From NCBI GenBank assembly GCA_003506795.1, contig DNYO01000238.1:1-24352 (forward strand): a DNA stretch of 24,352 bases. The letters run 5' to 3'. The DNA is from Deltaproteobacteria bacterium. GTDB lineage: Bacteria > Desulfobacterota > Syntrophorhabdia > Syntrophorhabdales > Syntrophorhabdaceae. The position numbers and the translations under genes were made by a program. Positions 6,738-13,781 of this stretch are shown here, piece by piece. The first letter of the stretch is position 1. Every line of letters begins with the position of its first letter. The notes below the pieces were generated by a model. That model had not been told where the DNA came from. It saw only the letters and a list, made by a program, of their open reading frames with translations, and did no database searches.

Positions 6738-7153
6738 CCTTCCTTGTATCCTTCCTCCTCCTGTGCGTGTTTATAACGTCCTCTCTCTGGGCTCAAAATT
6801 CTTATTCCGAGTTCGAGAGGGGGCTTCAACTATCCGAGCCGCAGAGAACGCAGGTCGAGGATATAAGGAACCGGTACACCAACGAATGGCAGTCCCTGAG
6901 GCGGGAGACGGCCCGAAAGAGGATGGAGCTCAAGGAACTGAACCGAAACCCCGGCCCCAACTCCGCCAGGATAGGCAGGCTGCGGGGCGAATTGCAGGAA
7001 CTCGATACCGCCAGGCACAATTCCTACCAGCAGTATCGTTCCGAGGTTTCGCGGTCTCTCAACGACAGACAACGGGAGCGGTACAACAGCTTCTGTGACC
7101 AGGAACGCAGGAAAAACATGCAGCGCTTCAATCCGGGGCGGCATGGGAGATAA
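6734..7153 (+). CDS. Second Spy/CpxP-like small secreted protein
   Basis: 139 residues from the ATG at 6734, which overlaps the preceding stop as ATGA; a TTG at 6716 would add six residues and spoil the signal peptide. Hydrophobic signal sequence cut after SLWA (about residue 20), then a highly charged all-helical domain with LSEPQ near the start and LNDRQRERY near the end, matching the two LTxxQ positions of the Spy/CpxP fold. Rich in Arg and Glu, with one Cys (NSFCDQ). It is diverged from the first Spy-like protein and lacks the Gly-rich tail. Its end overlaps the histidine kinase start by 11 bases, so it probably belongs to the same transcript and may modulate that kinase as CpxP and ZraP do. 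Confidence 0.65.
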   Translation: MTFLVSFLLLCVFITSSLWAQNSYSEFERGLQLSEPQRTQVEDIRNRYTNEWQSLRRETARKRMELKELNRNPGPNSARIGRLRGELQELDTARHNSYQQYRSEVSRSLNDRQRERYNSFCDQERRKNMQRFNPGRHGR

Positions 7154-8735
7154 ACGGGCTGTTGCCTTCCCATTATTTTTCGCGCTGTTTCTCATTCTCG
7201 TCACCCTGACCGGTTTCTTCCAGATCAGGATCATCAGGAACAATATTGAACGGCAGCTCACGGGGGAAGCGGAGATCATCTTTGCCCATATCCAGAGAGA
7301 AATAGATATCAATCTCGAATATCTAAGCCTCCTTGACAGGTCCCCGGCCATCATAACGCCGTATTTTTTCAACCTTTTGGCCTTTGATGAATCGATAATA
7401 GACGAGCTTGACACCATGATTACCGATCTCATGAAAGACCCCCGGCCCGGCGAGCTTGGCGGATTACCTTTCGCCAATATCGTTGAGTACAATCTCAGCG
7501 GAGATACCATCGCCCAAAAGGGAAAGGGTGACATACCGGCGAATATAGTCAGAAAACTTGTTTCAGGCGGCCAGTCGACGGCCATCAGGATGCCCGTCCG
7601 CAAAGACAGGGCCCTGCTCTTCGGAAGGCGCATCGGCAACCGCATCCTTTTCGTCAGGATAGACGCGGGAGAACTGGAAACACTCAGGAGAAAGGTCATC
7701 CTGAGAGACATCGTCGACAGGGAGGAGAAGCGGTTCAACATCGACGCCATCAGAATATATGACGCCAAAGGCGCCCTGTTTGTGGGAACGAGCGAAGCCA
7801 GACCCGGCACCTTTGTCCTTGAACAGGAACTGCCATCGAAGCTTCTGCCAGGCTTTCGCATGCAGATCCTCGTCTCCAGGAACCTTGCCCGGGACACCAT
7901 TCAGAGATCTGCCATCGGGTTCATCCTGATCCTCGCGGTCTTCTTCGTCTTCGGCGCCGGCAGCATCTACGCTTTCTTTATCATGGAGCGTAAGTATGCA
8001 AAGAGAGTGAAGGAGATGGAGAGGGAGATGGAGGTAAAGGAGCGCCTTGTGTCACTGGGCAAGCTGGCCTCCGGAATGGCCCATGAGATTCGAAACCCCC
8101 TCAATGCAATAAGCCTTTCCGTTCAGCGCCTCAAACGGGAATTCGTCCCCGTTGAGGAGAAGAAAGAGGAATACCTCACCTTCCTGGACATCATCAGGAA
8201 AGAACTTACACGGGTGAACGGCATAGTCGAGGAGTTCCTCCAATCGACGAGGGCACAGGCCCCCTTCAGTAAGGAGCCCCTGCGCGATATCATCGAAGAG
8301 GTAATCATAATCGTCGGGGAGAAAGCGTCGTCAAGGGGGATCTTCATCGAGAACGCCACCGGCACCGACATTCACATTGAATGTCAGAGAGACAGGCTCA
8401 AGCAGGCATTCTACAACATAATCATCAACGCCATCGAGTCCATGCACGACGGCGGAAAGATCGCCGTAACGGTGAGACAGAAGGACGCCACGGTGGAAAC
8501 CTCGATCAGGGATTCCGGCTCCGGCATAAGTCAGGAGGCGATCACCAGGATTTTCGAATACTATTACACGACCAAGGACAAGGGTATAGGGCTTGGACTG
8601 CCCATATCATATATGATAGTAAAAGACCATGGCGGCGACATAAAGGTAACGAGCGTTGCCGGCCAGGGGACTACCTTCACGATCGTTCTGCCCCGCAAAC
8701 ATGCAGGCGGACCGACCGCGTCAAAAAACGTCTGA
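7143..8735 (+). CDS. Membrane sensor histidine kinase (ZraS/AtoS-like)
   Basis: 530 residues from the ATG at 7143; the frame is open to 7095 but earlier starts add a charged stretch in front of the first membrane segment. Transmembrane segments at about 8-28 and 257-280 enclose a periplasmic sensor domain of about 225 residues that I do not recognise. A short coiled coil without a clear HAMP domain leads to HisKA (GMAHEIRNPLN, phosphorylated His 314) and HATPase (N-box around Asn 425-429, DSGSGIS, GIGLGLPIS, GQGTTF). The HEIRNPL block is typical of kinases paired with NtrC-family regulators, and such a regulator follows 12 bases downstream. Predicted to sense an envelope signal, perhaps through the Spy-like proteins. 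Confidence 0.9.
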   Translation: MGDKRAVAFPLFFALFLILVTLTGFFQIRIIRNNIERQLTGEAEIIFAHIQREIDINLEYLSLLDRSPAIITPYFFNLLAFDESIIDELDTMITDLMKDPRPGELGGLPFANIVEYNLSGDTIAQKGKGDIPANIVRKLVSGGQSTAIRMPVRKDRALLFGRRIGNRILFVRIDAGELETLRRKVILRDIVDREEKRFNIDAIRIYDAKGALFVGTSEARPGTFVLEQELPSKLLPGFRMQILVSRNLARDTIQRSAIGFILILAVFFVFGAGSIYAFFIMERKYAKRVKEMEREMEVKERLVSLGKLASGMAHEIRNPLNAISLSVQRLKREFVPVEEKKEEYLTFLDIIRKELTRVNGIVEEFLQSTRAQAPFSKEPLRDIIEEVIIIVGEKASSRGIFIENATGTDIHIECQRDRLKQAFYNIIINAIESMHDGGKIAVTVRQKDATVETSIRDSGSGISQEAITRIFEYYYTTKDKGIGLGLPISYMIVKDHGGDIKVTSVAGQGTTFTIVLPRKHAGGPTASKNV

Positions 8736-8747
8736 GAGGAGTTTGCT

Positions 8748-10112
8748 ATGGACAGGGTTGGCATATTGATCGTGGAAGACGAAGAGGCCCAGAGATCTCT
8801 TCTGGGCGGCCTGCTCAGGAAGGAAGGTTATACCGTGGGAGAGGCGTCTGACGGCGCCGGCGCCCTGGCACTCTTTCAAAAGGAGATTTTCGAGATCGTC
8901 CTTCTTGATTACAGACTGCCTGACATGGATGGGCTCTCCCTGCTCAAACAGATAAAGGAGATCAACCCGGGAACGGAAGTGGTCATGATCACCGCATTCG
9001 GGAGCATCGAAAACGCGGTCGGCGCGTTGAAGGCCGGAGCCTCGGAGTACCTGACAAAGCCCATAGATCTCGACGATCTCCTCTTCAAGCTTCGGAAGAT
9101 AGAGGAAAAGACATACCTCGTCCGTGAGAACATGGTGCTTCGCGAGACCCTCAGGGACCGCTTCAAATCGGAAGAATTCGTCTACCAGAGCGAAAAGATG
9201 CACGAGGTTTCGAGCCTGGTCGTACGGATCGCCAAAACGGATTCCACCTGTATAATAAGCGGCGAAAGCGGCGTCGGAAAGGAAGTCGTACTCAATATGA
9301 TCCACGCATTGAGCGAGCGCAAGAGTTTTCCCCTCGTCAAGGTGAATTGTGCCGCCATCCCCGAGACGCTCCTCGAAAGTGAGCTTTTCGGCTACGAAAA
9401 AGGGGCGTTCACGGGAGCATATCAGAGGAAGGCGGGTAAGTTCGAACTCGCCGATAAGGGTACCATCTTTCTCGATGAGATAGGCGATATTCCCCTCCTG
9501 CTTCAATCGAAACTGCTGAGGGTGATCCAGGAAAGAGAGATCGAGCGCCTCGGCGGCACCCATCCGATCAAGGTCGATGTGCGGATCATCGCCGCGACGA
9601 ACCGCAACCTCGAAGAAGAAGTCAGGAAAGGCGCCTTCCGGGAAGACCTCTATTACCGGCTCAACGTGGTCAATATAATCGTCCCTCCCTTACGGGAACG
9701 CAAAGAGGACGTTCCCCTGCTCATCGACTTCTTTCTCAAAAAGTACAATATCAAGCATAAGAAAAACATAAAGGGCCTGACCAGGGAGGCCAGGGATGTC
9801 CTCGTCAGGTACGATTACCCCGGAAATGTGCGGGAACTCGAAAATATCGTGGAGCGGGCGGTAGTGCTGACCCGCGGCGACCATATCTCCAGCGAGGACC
9901 TGCCGAACCTCGCCGAACAGGCCATGGGTGCAAGCGACTCAGGCATTCGCGGTACTGTGGAATCCCTGGAGAGATCGATGATCATCGAGGCCCTCGTCAA
10001 TGCCGACTGGGTCCAGACCAAAGCGGCCGCAACCCTGGGCCTCTCCGAGCGAATGCTCCGATACAAGATCAAGAAATACAACATAGCCAAATCAGCCCGT
10101 CCGACGGGCTGA
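8748..10112 (+). CDS. Sigma-54-dependent NtrC-family response regulator (ZraR/AtoC-like)
   Basis: 454 residues behind a GAGGAG site. Receiver domain 1-120 with acidic pair Glu10/Asp11, phosphoacceptor Asp 54 (LLDYRLPD), Thr 82 and Lys 104. AAA+ domain about 143-375: Walker A GESGVGKE (172-179), the sigma-54 contact loop GAFTGA (219-224), Walker B FLDEIGD (241-247) and the PGNVREL sensor II. Fis-type helix-turn-helix about 405-447 (TKAAATLGLSERMLRYKIKKY). All residues needed to remodel sigma-54 polymerase are present. Cognate partner of the upstream kinase; its likely target is the sigma-54 promoter at 5744. Its stop lies inside a 23-base palindrome. Confidence 0.95.
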   Translation: MDRVGILIVEDEEAQRSLLGGLLRKEGYTVGEASDGAGALALFQKEIFEIVLLDYRLPDMDGLSLLKQIKEINPGTEVVMITAFGSIENAVGALKAGASEYLTKPIDLDDLLFKLRKIEEKTYLVRENMVLRETLRDRFKSEEFVYQSEKMHEVSSLVVRIAKTDSTCIISGESGVGKEVVLNMIHALSERKSFPLVKVNCAAIPETLLESELFGYEKGAFTGAYQRKAGKFELADKGTIFLDEIGDIPLLLQSKLLRVIQEREIERLGGTHPIKVDVRIIAATNRNLEEEVRKGAFREDLYYRLNVVNIIVPPLRERKEDVPLLIDFFLKKYNIKHKKNIKGLTREARDVLVRYDYPGNVRELENIVERAVVLTRGDHISSEDLPNLAEQAMGASDSGIRGTVESLERSMIIEALVNADWVQTKAAATLGLSERMLRYKIKKYNIAKSARPTG

Positions 10113-10113
10113 T
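10091..10113. repeat. 23-base near-perfect palindrome over the regulator stop codon
   Basis: ATCAGCCCGTC / C / GACGGGCTGAT: 11-base arms around a single central base. It encodes the last residues and stop of the response regulator. As RNA it would form a tight hairpin at the operon end but has no T-run after it; as DNA it could be a protein-binding site. Confidence 0.5.
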
Positions 10114-10163
10114 GCAGACGGGTATACGGGCAGGGCAGCGAGCGGCAGGCAGGGACGGGCGCT

Positions 10164-10196
10164 TTGCTCGTAATTTTCGCCGCGGTATGTTATAGA
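10164..10196 (+). promoter_or_regulatory. Weak promoter candidate before the Mla-like operon
   Basis: TTGCTC (10164-10169), 16 bp, TATGTT (10186-10191), or a -10 at TATAGA (10191-10196). Either places the transcript start within a few bases of the ATG at 10202, which has no Shine-Dalgarno and is preceded by an in-frame TAG at 10193-10195. Confidence 0.3.
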
Positions 10197-10201
10197 TAAC
10201 C

Positions 10202-11338
10202 ATGCCCGGTACAACGAAGCACAGCATAGAGACCGCCGATGACGGAGTCGTCACGCTCTCGCTGTCAGGCAGGATGGATCTTGAGCGCTTCGGTGAACTT
10301 ACCCCGCTTATCAGCACCATATTCGATTCCTATGCTCCTTCGCGCCTGAATGTCGACATGGCGGGCATCGACTATATCGACTCAAGCGGCGCCCTCTTCA
10401 TCGTGAAGCTGGAGGATGAGGCGCGCGCCCGCTCCGTCGCCTTTACGCTTTCCGGTCTGTCACGGGAAAAAATGGGCATCCTGAGCCTCATAGACAGGGA
10501 GGCGCTCGCCAAACCCAGCCTGGCGCCCAGGGAACGTCGCCTGAACCTCATAGAACAGCTTGGCAATGCATCCATCATTGCCGTCAAGGATATGTACGAT
10601 ATCGTATCCTTCGGCGGGGAATTGATCTATGAGATCGGCCACTCGGTGAGGCACCTTCGCAAGGTGCGATGGGGCGACGTGGTGACATACATGAAGAAGG
10701 TGGGGGTTGACGGCCTTCCCATCGTGGGCCTTATCAGTTTCCTTCTCGGCCTTATCATGGCTTTCATGTCTTCCCTTCAGCTGAAACAGTTCGGCGCGAA
10801 CGTTTACGTGGCATCCCTCGTCGCCGTCGCCATGGTTCGCGAACTGGGTCCTATAATGACAGCCATCATCGTGGCCGGGCGCTCGGGCTCGGCCTTTGCG
10901 GCCGAGATCGGCACCATGAGGGTCAACGAAGAGGTGGATGCCCTCGCTACCATGGGGTTCAGCCCCATGCGGTTCCTTTCGATACCGAAGGTGATTGCCT
11001 CTCTCGTCACAGTGCCTGTTTTAACGATATTTGCCAGCATATTCGCGATAATGGGAGGCCTCATCGTCGGCGTAGTAGGATTGAACCTCACCATTTTTAC
11101 CTACATTCAACAGACAATGAAGGCGATATCCATATTTGATATAGTGTCGGGTCTGGTAAAATCCTTTGTTTTTGCGGCAGCCATCTCCGCCGTCGGTTGC
11201 CAGAGGGGCTTCAAGGTGCGCGGCGGTGCCGAGGCGGTGGGCAATGCAACAACATCCGCCGTTGTTACCTCCATATTTCTGATTATTGTAATAGATTCGA
11301 CCTTTGCTATAATACTTCATTACATCCACTGGGCCTAA
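10202..11338 (+). CDS. mlaE: STAS-MlaE fusion: lipid ABC transporter permease
   Basis: 378 residues. Residues about 5-105 are a STAS domain (VDMAGIDYIDSSGALF), equivalent to separate MlaB in enterobacteria. Residues about 125-375 are the MlaE permease, with the conserved cytoplasmic region REL-GP-IMTAI, GRSGSAFAAEIGTM and VNEEVDALATMG and five or so hydrophobic segments. The transporter moves phospholipids across the periplasm to keep the outer membrane asymmetric. The fused STAS-permease arrangement is common outside Gammaproteobacteria. First gene of a four-gene set with MlaF, MlaD and an auxiliary lipoprotein; MlaA and MlaC are not in the window. Confidence 0.93.
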   Translation: MPGTTKHSIETADDGVVTLSLSGRMDLERFGELTPLISTIFDSYAPSRLNVDMAGIDYIDSSGALFIVKLEDEARARSVAFTLSGLSREKMGILSLIDREALAKPSLAPRERRLNLIEQLGNASIIAVKDMYDIVSFGGELIYEIGHSVRHLRKVRWGDVVTYMKKVGVDGLPIVGLISFLLGLIMAFMSSLQLKQFGANVYVASLVAVAMVRELGPIMTAIIVAGRSGSAFAAEIGTMRVNEEVDALATMGFSPMRFLSIPKVIASLVTVPVLTIFASIFAIMGGLIVGVVGLNLTIFTYIQQTMKAISIFDIVSGLVKSFVFAAAISAVGCQRGFKVRGGAEAVGNATTSAVVTSIFLIIVIDSTFAIILHYIHWA

Positions 11339-11348
11339 GGCCCCCGGC

Positions 11349-12146
11349 GTGGAGAAAGGGAACCGAACAACGGCTGATCCGGTCATAAAAGTTGAGGGTC
11401 TCACCGTACGATACGGAGACAATACCGTCCTTGACGGTGTGGACTTCGAGGTCTACCCCGGCGAGATTTTCGTTATCATGGGCGGCAGCGGATGCGGAAA
11501 ATCGACGCTGCTCAAACACGTCATCGGCATCGAAACCCCGGCGGAAGGGAAGATCTGGTTAAACGGAACGGATACGGCCTTGCTCGATGATAGTGAACTC
11601 AGAAGGCTCCACATGGGCATCGGAATGCTCTTTCAATCCAGTGCCCTCTTCGGATCGATGACTATCGGCGAGAACGTGGCCCTCCCCCTGACGGAATTCA
11701 CGGCGCTGCCGATGAAGGATATTACTTCCATCGTGCGGATGAAACTGGGAATGGTGGAGCTTGCGGGATATGACAACCACTACCCGGCTGAGCTCTCGGG
11801 CGGCATGAAGAAAAGGGCCGGGATTGCCCGGGCGATGGCCCTGGAACCTGCCATGCTCTTCCTCGACGAACCGTCGGCCGGCCTCGACCCTGTCACATCC
11901 GCAGAACTGGACTTGCTCATCAGAAAGCTCAATGAGGGGACGGGCACAACGATGGTCATCGTCACCCACGAACTGGAGACTATTTTCAACATATCCCACC
12001 GTATCATCATGCTCGACAGGGATGCAAAAGGCATCATCGCCGAGGGTGATCCCCGCGTACTCAGGACAAGTTCGCAAGACGCCAGAGTCACGGACTTTTT
12101 CAACCGGCGGGTGACGAAGAAAAAACATGAAGGAATGACGACATGA
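11349..12146 (+). CDS. mlaF: MlaF-like ABC transporter ATPase
   Basis: 265 residues, GTG start 10 bases after the permease stop. Complete ATPase: Walker A GGSGCGKST (45-53), Q-loop MLFQSSALF, signature LSGGMKKRAGIARA, Walker B MLFLDEPSAGLDP and switch His in VTHELE. The QSSALFGSMTIGENV and LSGGMKKR wording is characteristic of the MlaF/Ttg2A group that pairs with MlaE permeases. It energises lipid transport at the inner membrane. Its stop overlaps the start of the MCE gene (ATGA). Confidence 0.95.
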   Translation: MEKGNRTTADPVIKVEGLTVRYGDNTVLDGVDFEVYPGEIFVIMGGSGCGKSTLLKHVIGIETPAEGKIWLNGTDTALLDDSELRRLHMGIGMLFQSSALFGSMTIGENVALPLTEFTALPMKDITSIVRMKLGMVELAGYDNHYPAELSGGMKKRAGIARAMALEPAMLFLDEPSAGLDPVTSAELDLLIRKLNEGTGTTMVIVTHELETIFNISHRIIMLDRDAKGIIAEGDPRVLRTSSQDARVTDFFNRRVTKKKHEGMTT

Positions 12147-13066
12147 TAAAGAAGAAAACCTATTTCCTGGTGGGTTTTTTCGTGCTCGCGGGCGCCCTGA
12201 TAGCGGTTGGAACCGTGATCTGGCTTGGCGCCTCACAATATCTCCAGAAGGGCGAACGCTTTGTCACCTACTTTGACGAATCGGTCCAGGGTCTCCAGGT
12301 CGATTCCAGCGTCAAGTACAGGGGCGTGGAGATCGGCATGGTTGAGAAGATTCAGGTCGCTCCTGACTACCGCCTCATCGAGGTGGTAATGAAGATCAAC
12401 TTCAGCGGGGACGCGGCCAATAAGACCATCGCCAAGTTGAAAGCGGCGGGAATAACCGGAATAGTGTACGTCGAGCTCGACCATAGAAAAAAGGGGGATA
12501 TCAACAGAACGCCCCAGATCAACTTCGAACCCGACTACCCTCTCATCCCTTCGAACCCATCGGAAATCCAGGAGATTGTATCAGGCGTCGATGACGTGGT
12601 AAAGAAGCTGCAGGACGTGAACTTCAAGGCAATCTCCGACGAACTGGTGTCGGCGACAAAAAGCGTCAACACCTTCTTCGCCGGCCAGAAGATGACGAAA
12701 ATCATTTCGAACCTGGAAGCCATGACACAGACACTGGCGGATTCCGCCAACCAGCTTTCGAAAATGGTGGGTGACGGAAGGGCCGACCAGATCCTGACGG
12801 ATGCGCGCGATACCGTGCGCGATGCGAAGGAAACGATCGGCAAGGTAAAAAGTGAATTGGAGAAGATGAAGCTTGCCGAGACGTCGGCGAAGACAAACAG
12901 GCTGATAGACGATCTCTCCCGCAGGTCGAAAACGATCGCGACGGAGATTCAGCTCACCGGCGAAAACCTGCGCAGGGCAACGGACAACCTTGATCAGCTC
13001 ATCGAAAGGCTCAAAGCGGACCCATCGGATATCCTGTTTTCCGATCCACCCCCGAAGAAGAGGTAA
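12143..13066 (+). CDS. mlaD: MlaD-like MCE-domain lipid-binding protein
   Basis: 307 residues. One N-terminal membrane anchor (about 8-29), then a single MCE domain (about 38-120: FDESVQGLQVDSSVKYRGVEIG, AGITGIVYVEL). The remainder is a long, largely helical region rich in Lys, Asp and Ser, as in longer MCE proteins that extend into the periplasm, ending in a Pro-Lys tail. It forms the hexameric periplasmic ring of the transporter. It is longer than E. coli MlaD (about 180 residues). Its stop is directly followed by ATGATG of the next gene. Confidence 0.92.
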   Translation: MIKKKTYFLVGFFVLAGALIAVGTVIWLGASQYLQKGERFVTYFDESVQGLQVDSSVKYRGVEIGMVEKIQVAPDYRLIEVVMKINFSGDAANKTIAKLKAAGITGIVYVELDHRKKGDINRTPQINFEPDYPLIPSNPSEIQEIVSGVDDVVKKLQDVNFKAISDELVSATKSVNTFFAGQKMTKIISNLEAMTQTLADSANQLSKMVGDGRADQILTDARDTVRDAKETIGKVKSELEKMKLAETSAKTNRLIDDLSRRSKTIATEIQLTGENLRRATDNLDQLIERLKADPSDILFSDPPPKKR

Positions 13067-13717
13067 ATGATGAAGAAACAGATAAGACAAACAGCGGCCT
13101 TTTTTTTCCTGTCCTTTCTATGCCTCACGCTTATCACGGGCTGCCTCGGCAGGACCAAACCGCCGTTCGTGATGGACCAGTATGCCCTGGATTACTCAGC
13201 ACCGGCCGCGTCCGTATCTCAGGCGGCAGAGGAGACGATCCGCGTGGAACGCTGTGCCGTCGCACCGGCATTCAACTCCACGGCCATGGTGGTAAAAAAA
13301 GGGCAGTACCGCTTCGATACGTACAATTACAGCCGCTGGCGGGTCAATCCGGCTGACATGGTGACGGGATTCGTACTGCGCGACATTACCCGGGCCGGAA
13401 TATTCAAGGCAACATACTCTTACTACGACTCCGACCTTTCGCGCTACATCCTGGAGGGCTATATCGACGAATTCTGTGAATCCGCCGAGGGTTCGGCCGG
13501 CAAGGCGCTTTTGAGCGTTCGGTTCACCCTTATCGATACGAGTCAAAAAAATCCCGTGGAGCAGGTCGTCTTCCAGAAACAGTACGCCCATTCGGCCGTG
13601 ATGAATGATCGTTCGCCCGAGGGACTGGCCGCGGCGCTAAGTGAAGCCATGAAGGACCTCTCGGGCAAGCTCGTGTCCGACATAAATCTTTCCCTGCAGG
13701 GAAGCGCCGGGAAATGA
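13067..13717 (+). CDS. ABC-type transport auxiliary lipoprotein (PqiC/YmbA-like)
   Basis: 216 residues. Signal peptide with lipobox LITGC (Cys near residue 26), so lipid-anchored. The mature part starts with YALDY, an ABC_trans_aux hallmark (YxL), followed by RVERCAVAPAFNSTAMVVKKGQY-type strands and a C-terminal amphipathic helix (LSEAMKDLSGKLVSD). Such proteins accompany MCE transporters and are thought to link the periplasmic tunnel to the outer membrane. Start is the first or second of two adjacent ATG codons abutting the mlaD stop. Fourth and last gene of the lipid transport set. Confidence 0.82.
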   Translation: MMKKQIRQTAAFFFLSFLCLTLITGCLGRTKPPFVMDQYALDYSAPAASVSQAAEETIRVERCAVAPAFNSTAMVVKKGQYRFDTYNYSRWRVNPADMVTGFVLRDITRAGIFKATYSYYDSDLSRYILEGYIDEFCESAEGSAGKALLSVRFTLIDTSQKNPVEQVVFQKQYAHSAVMNDRSPEGLAAALSEAMKDLSGKLVSDINLSLQGSAGK

Positions 13718-13727
13718 ACGACAACCC

Positions 13728-13758
13728 TTGACAGGTCAACGTTTCTGACAAATATTAT
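13728..13758 (+). promoter_or_regulatory. Sigma-70 promoter for the kinase module
   Basis: A perfect -35 TTGACA (13728-13733), then AATATT at 13751-13756 with 17-bp spacing, or TATTAT at 13753-13758 with 19 bp. The predicted transcript start is near 13763, giving a short leader with AAGGA before the ATG at 13782. This separates the kinase module from the lipid-transport operon. Confidence 0.6.
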
Positions 13759-13781
13759 GTACGTCGAAATCGTAAGGATCA

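Noticed and set aside
11559..12236. Long minus-strand open frame opposite mlaF (also 13779-14882, 6830-7900, 8721-9563 and 21202-22245)
   Set aside because: All lie antisense to genes with clear family motifs, have no recognisable domains or ribosome-binding sites, and are explained by codon bias in a GC-rich genome.
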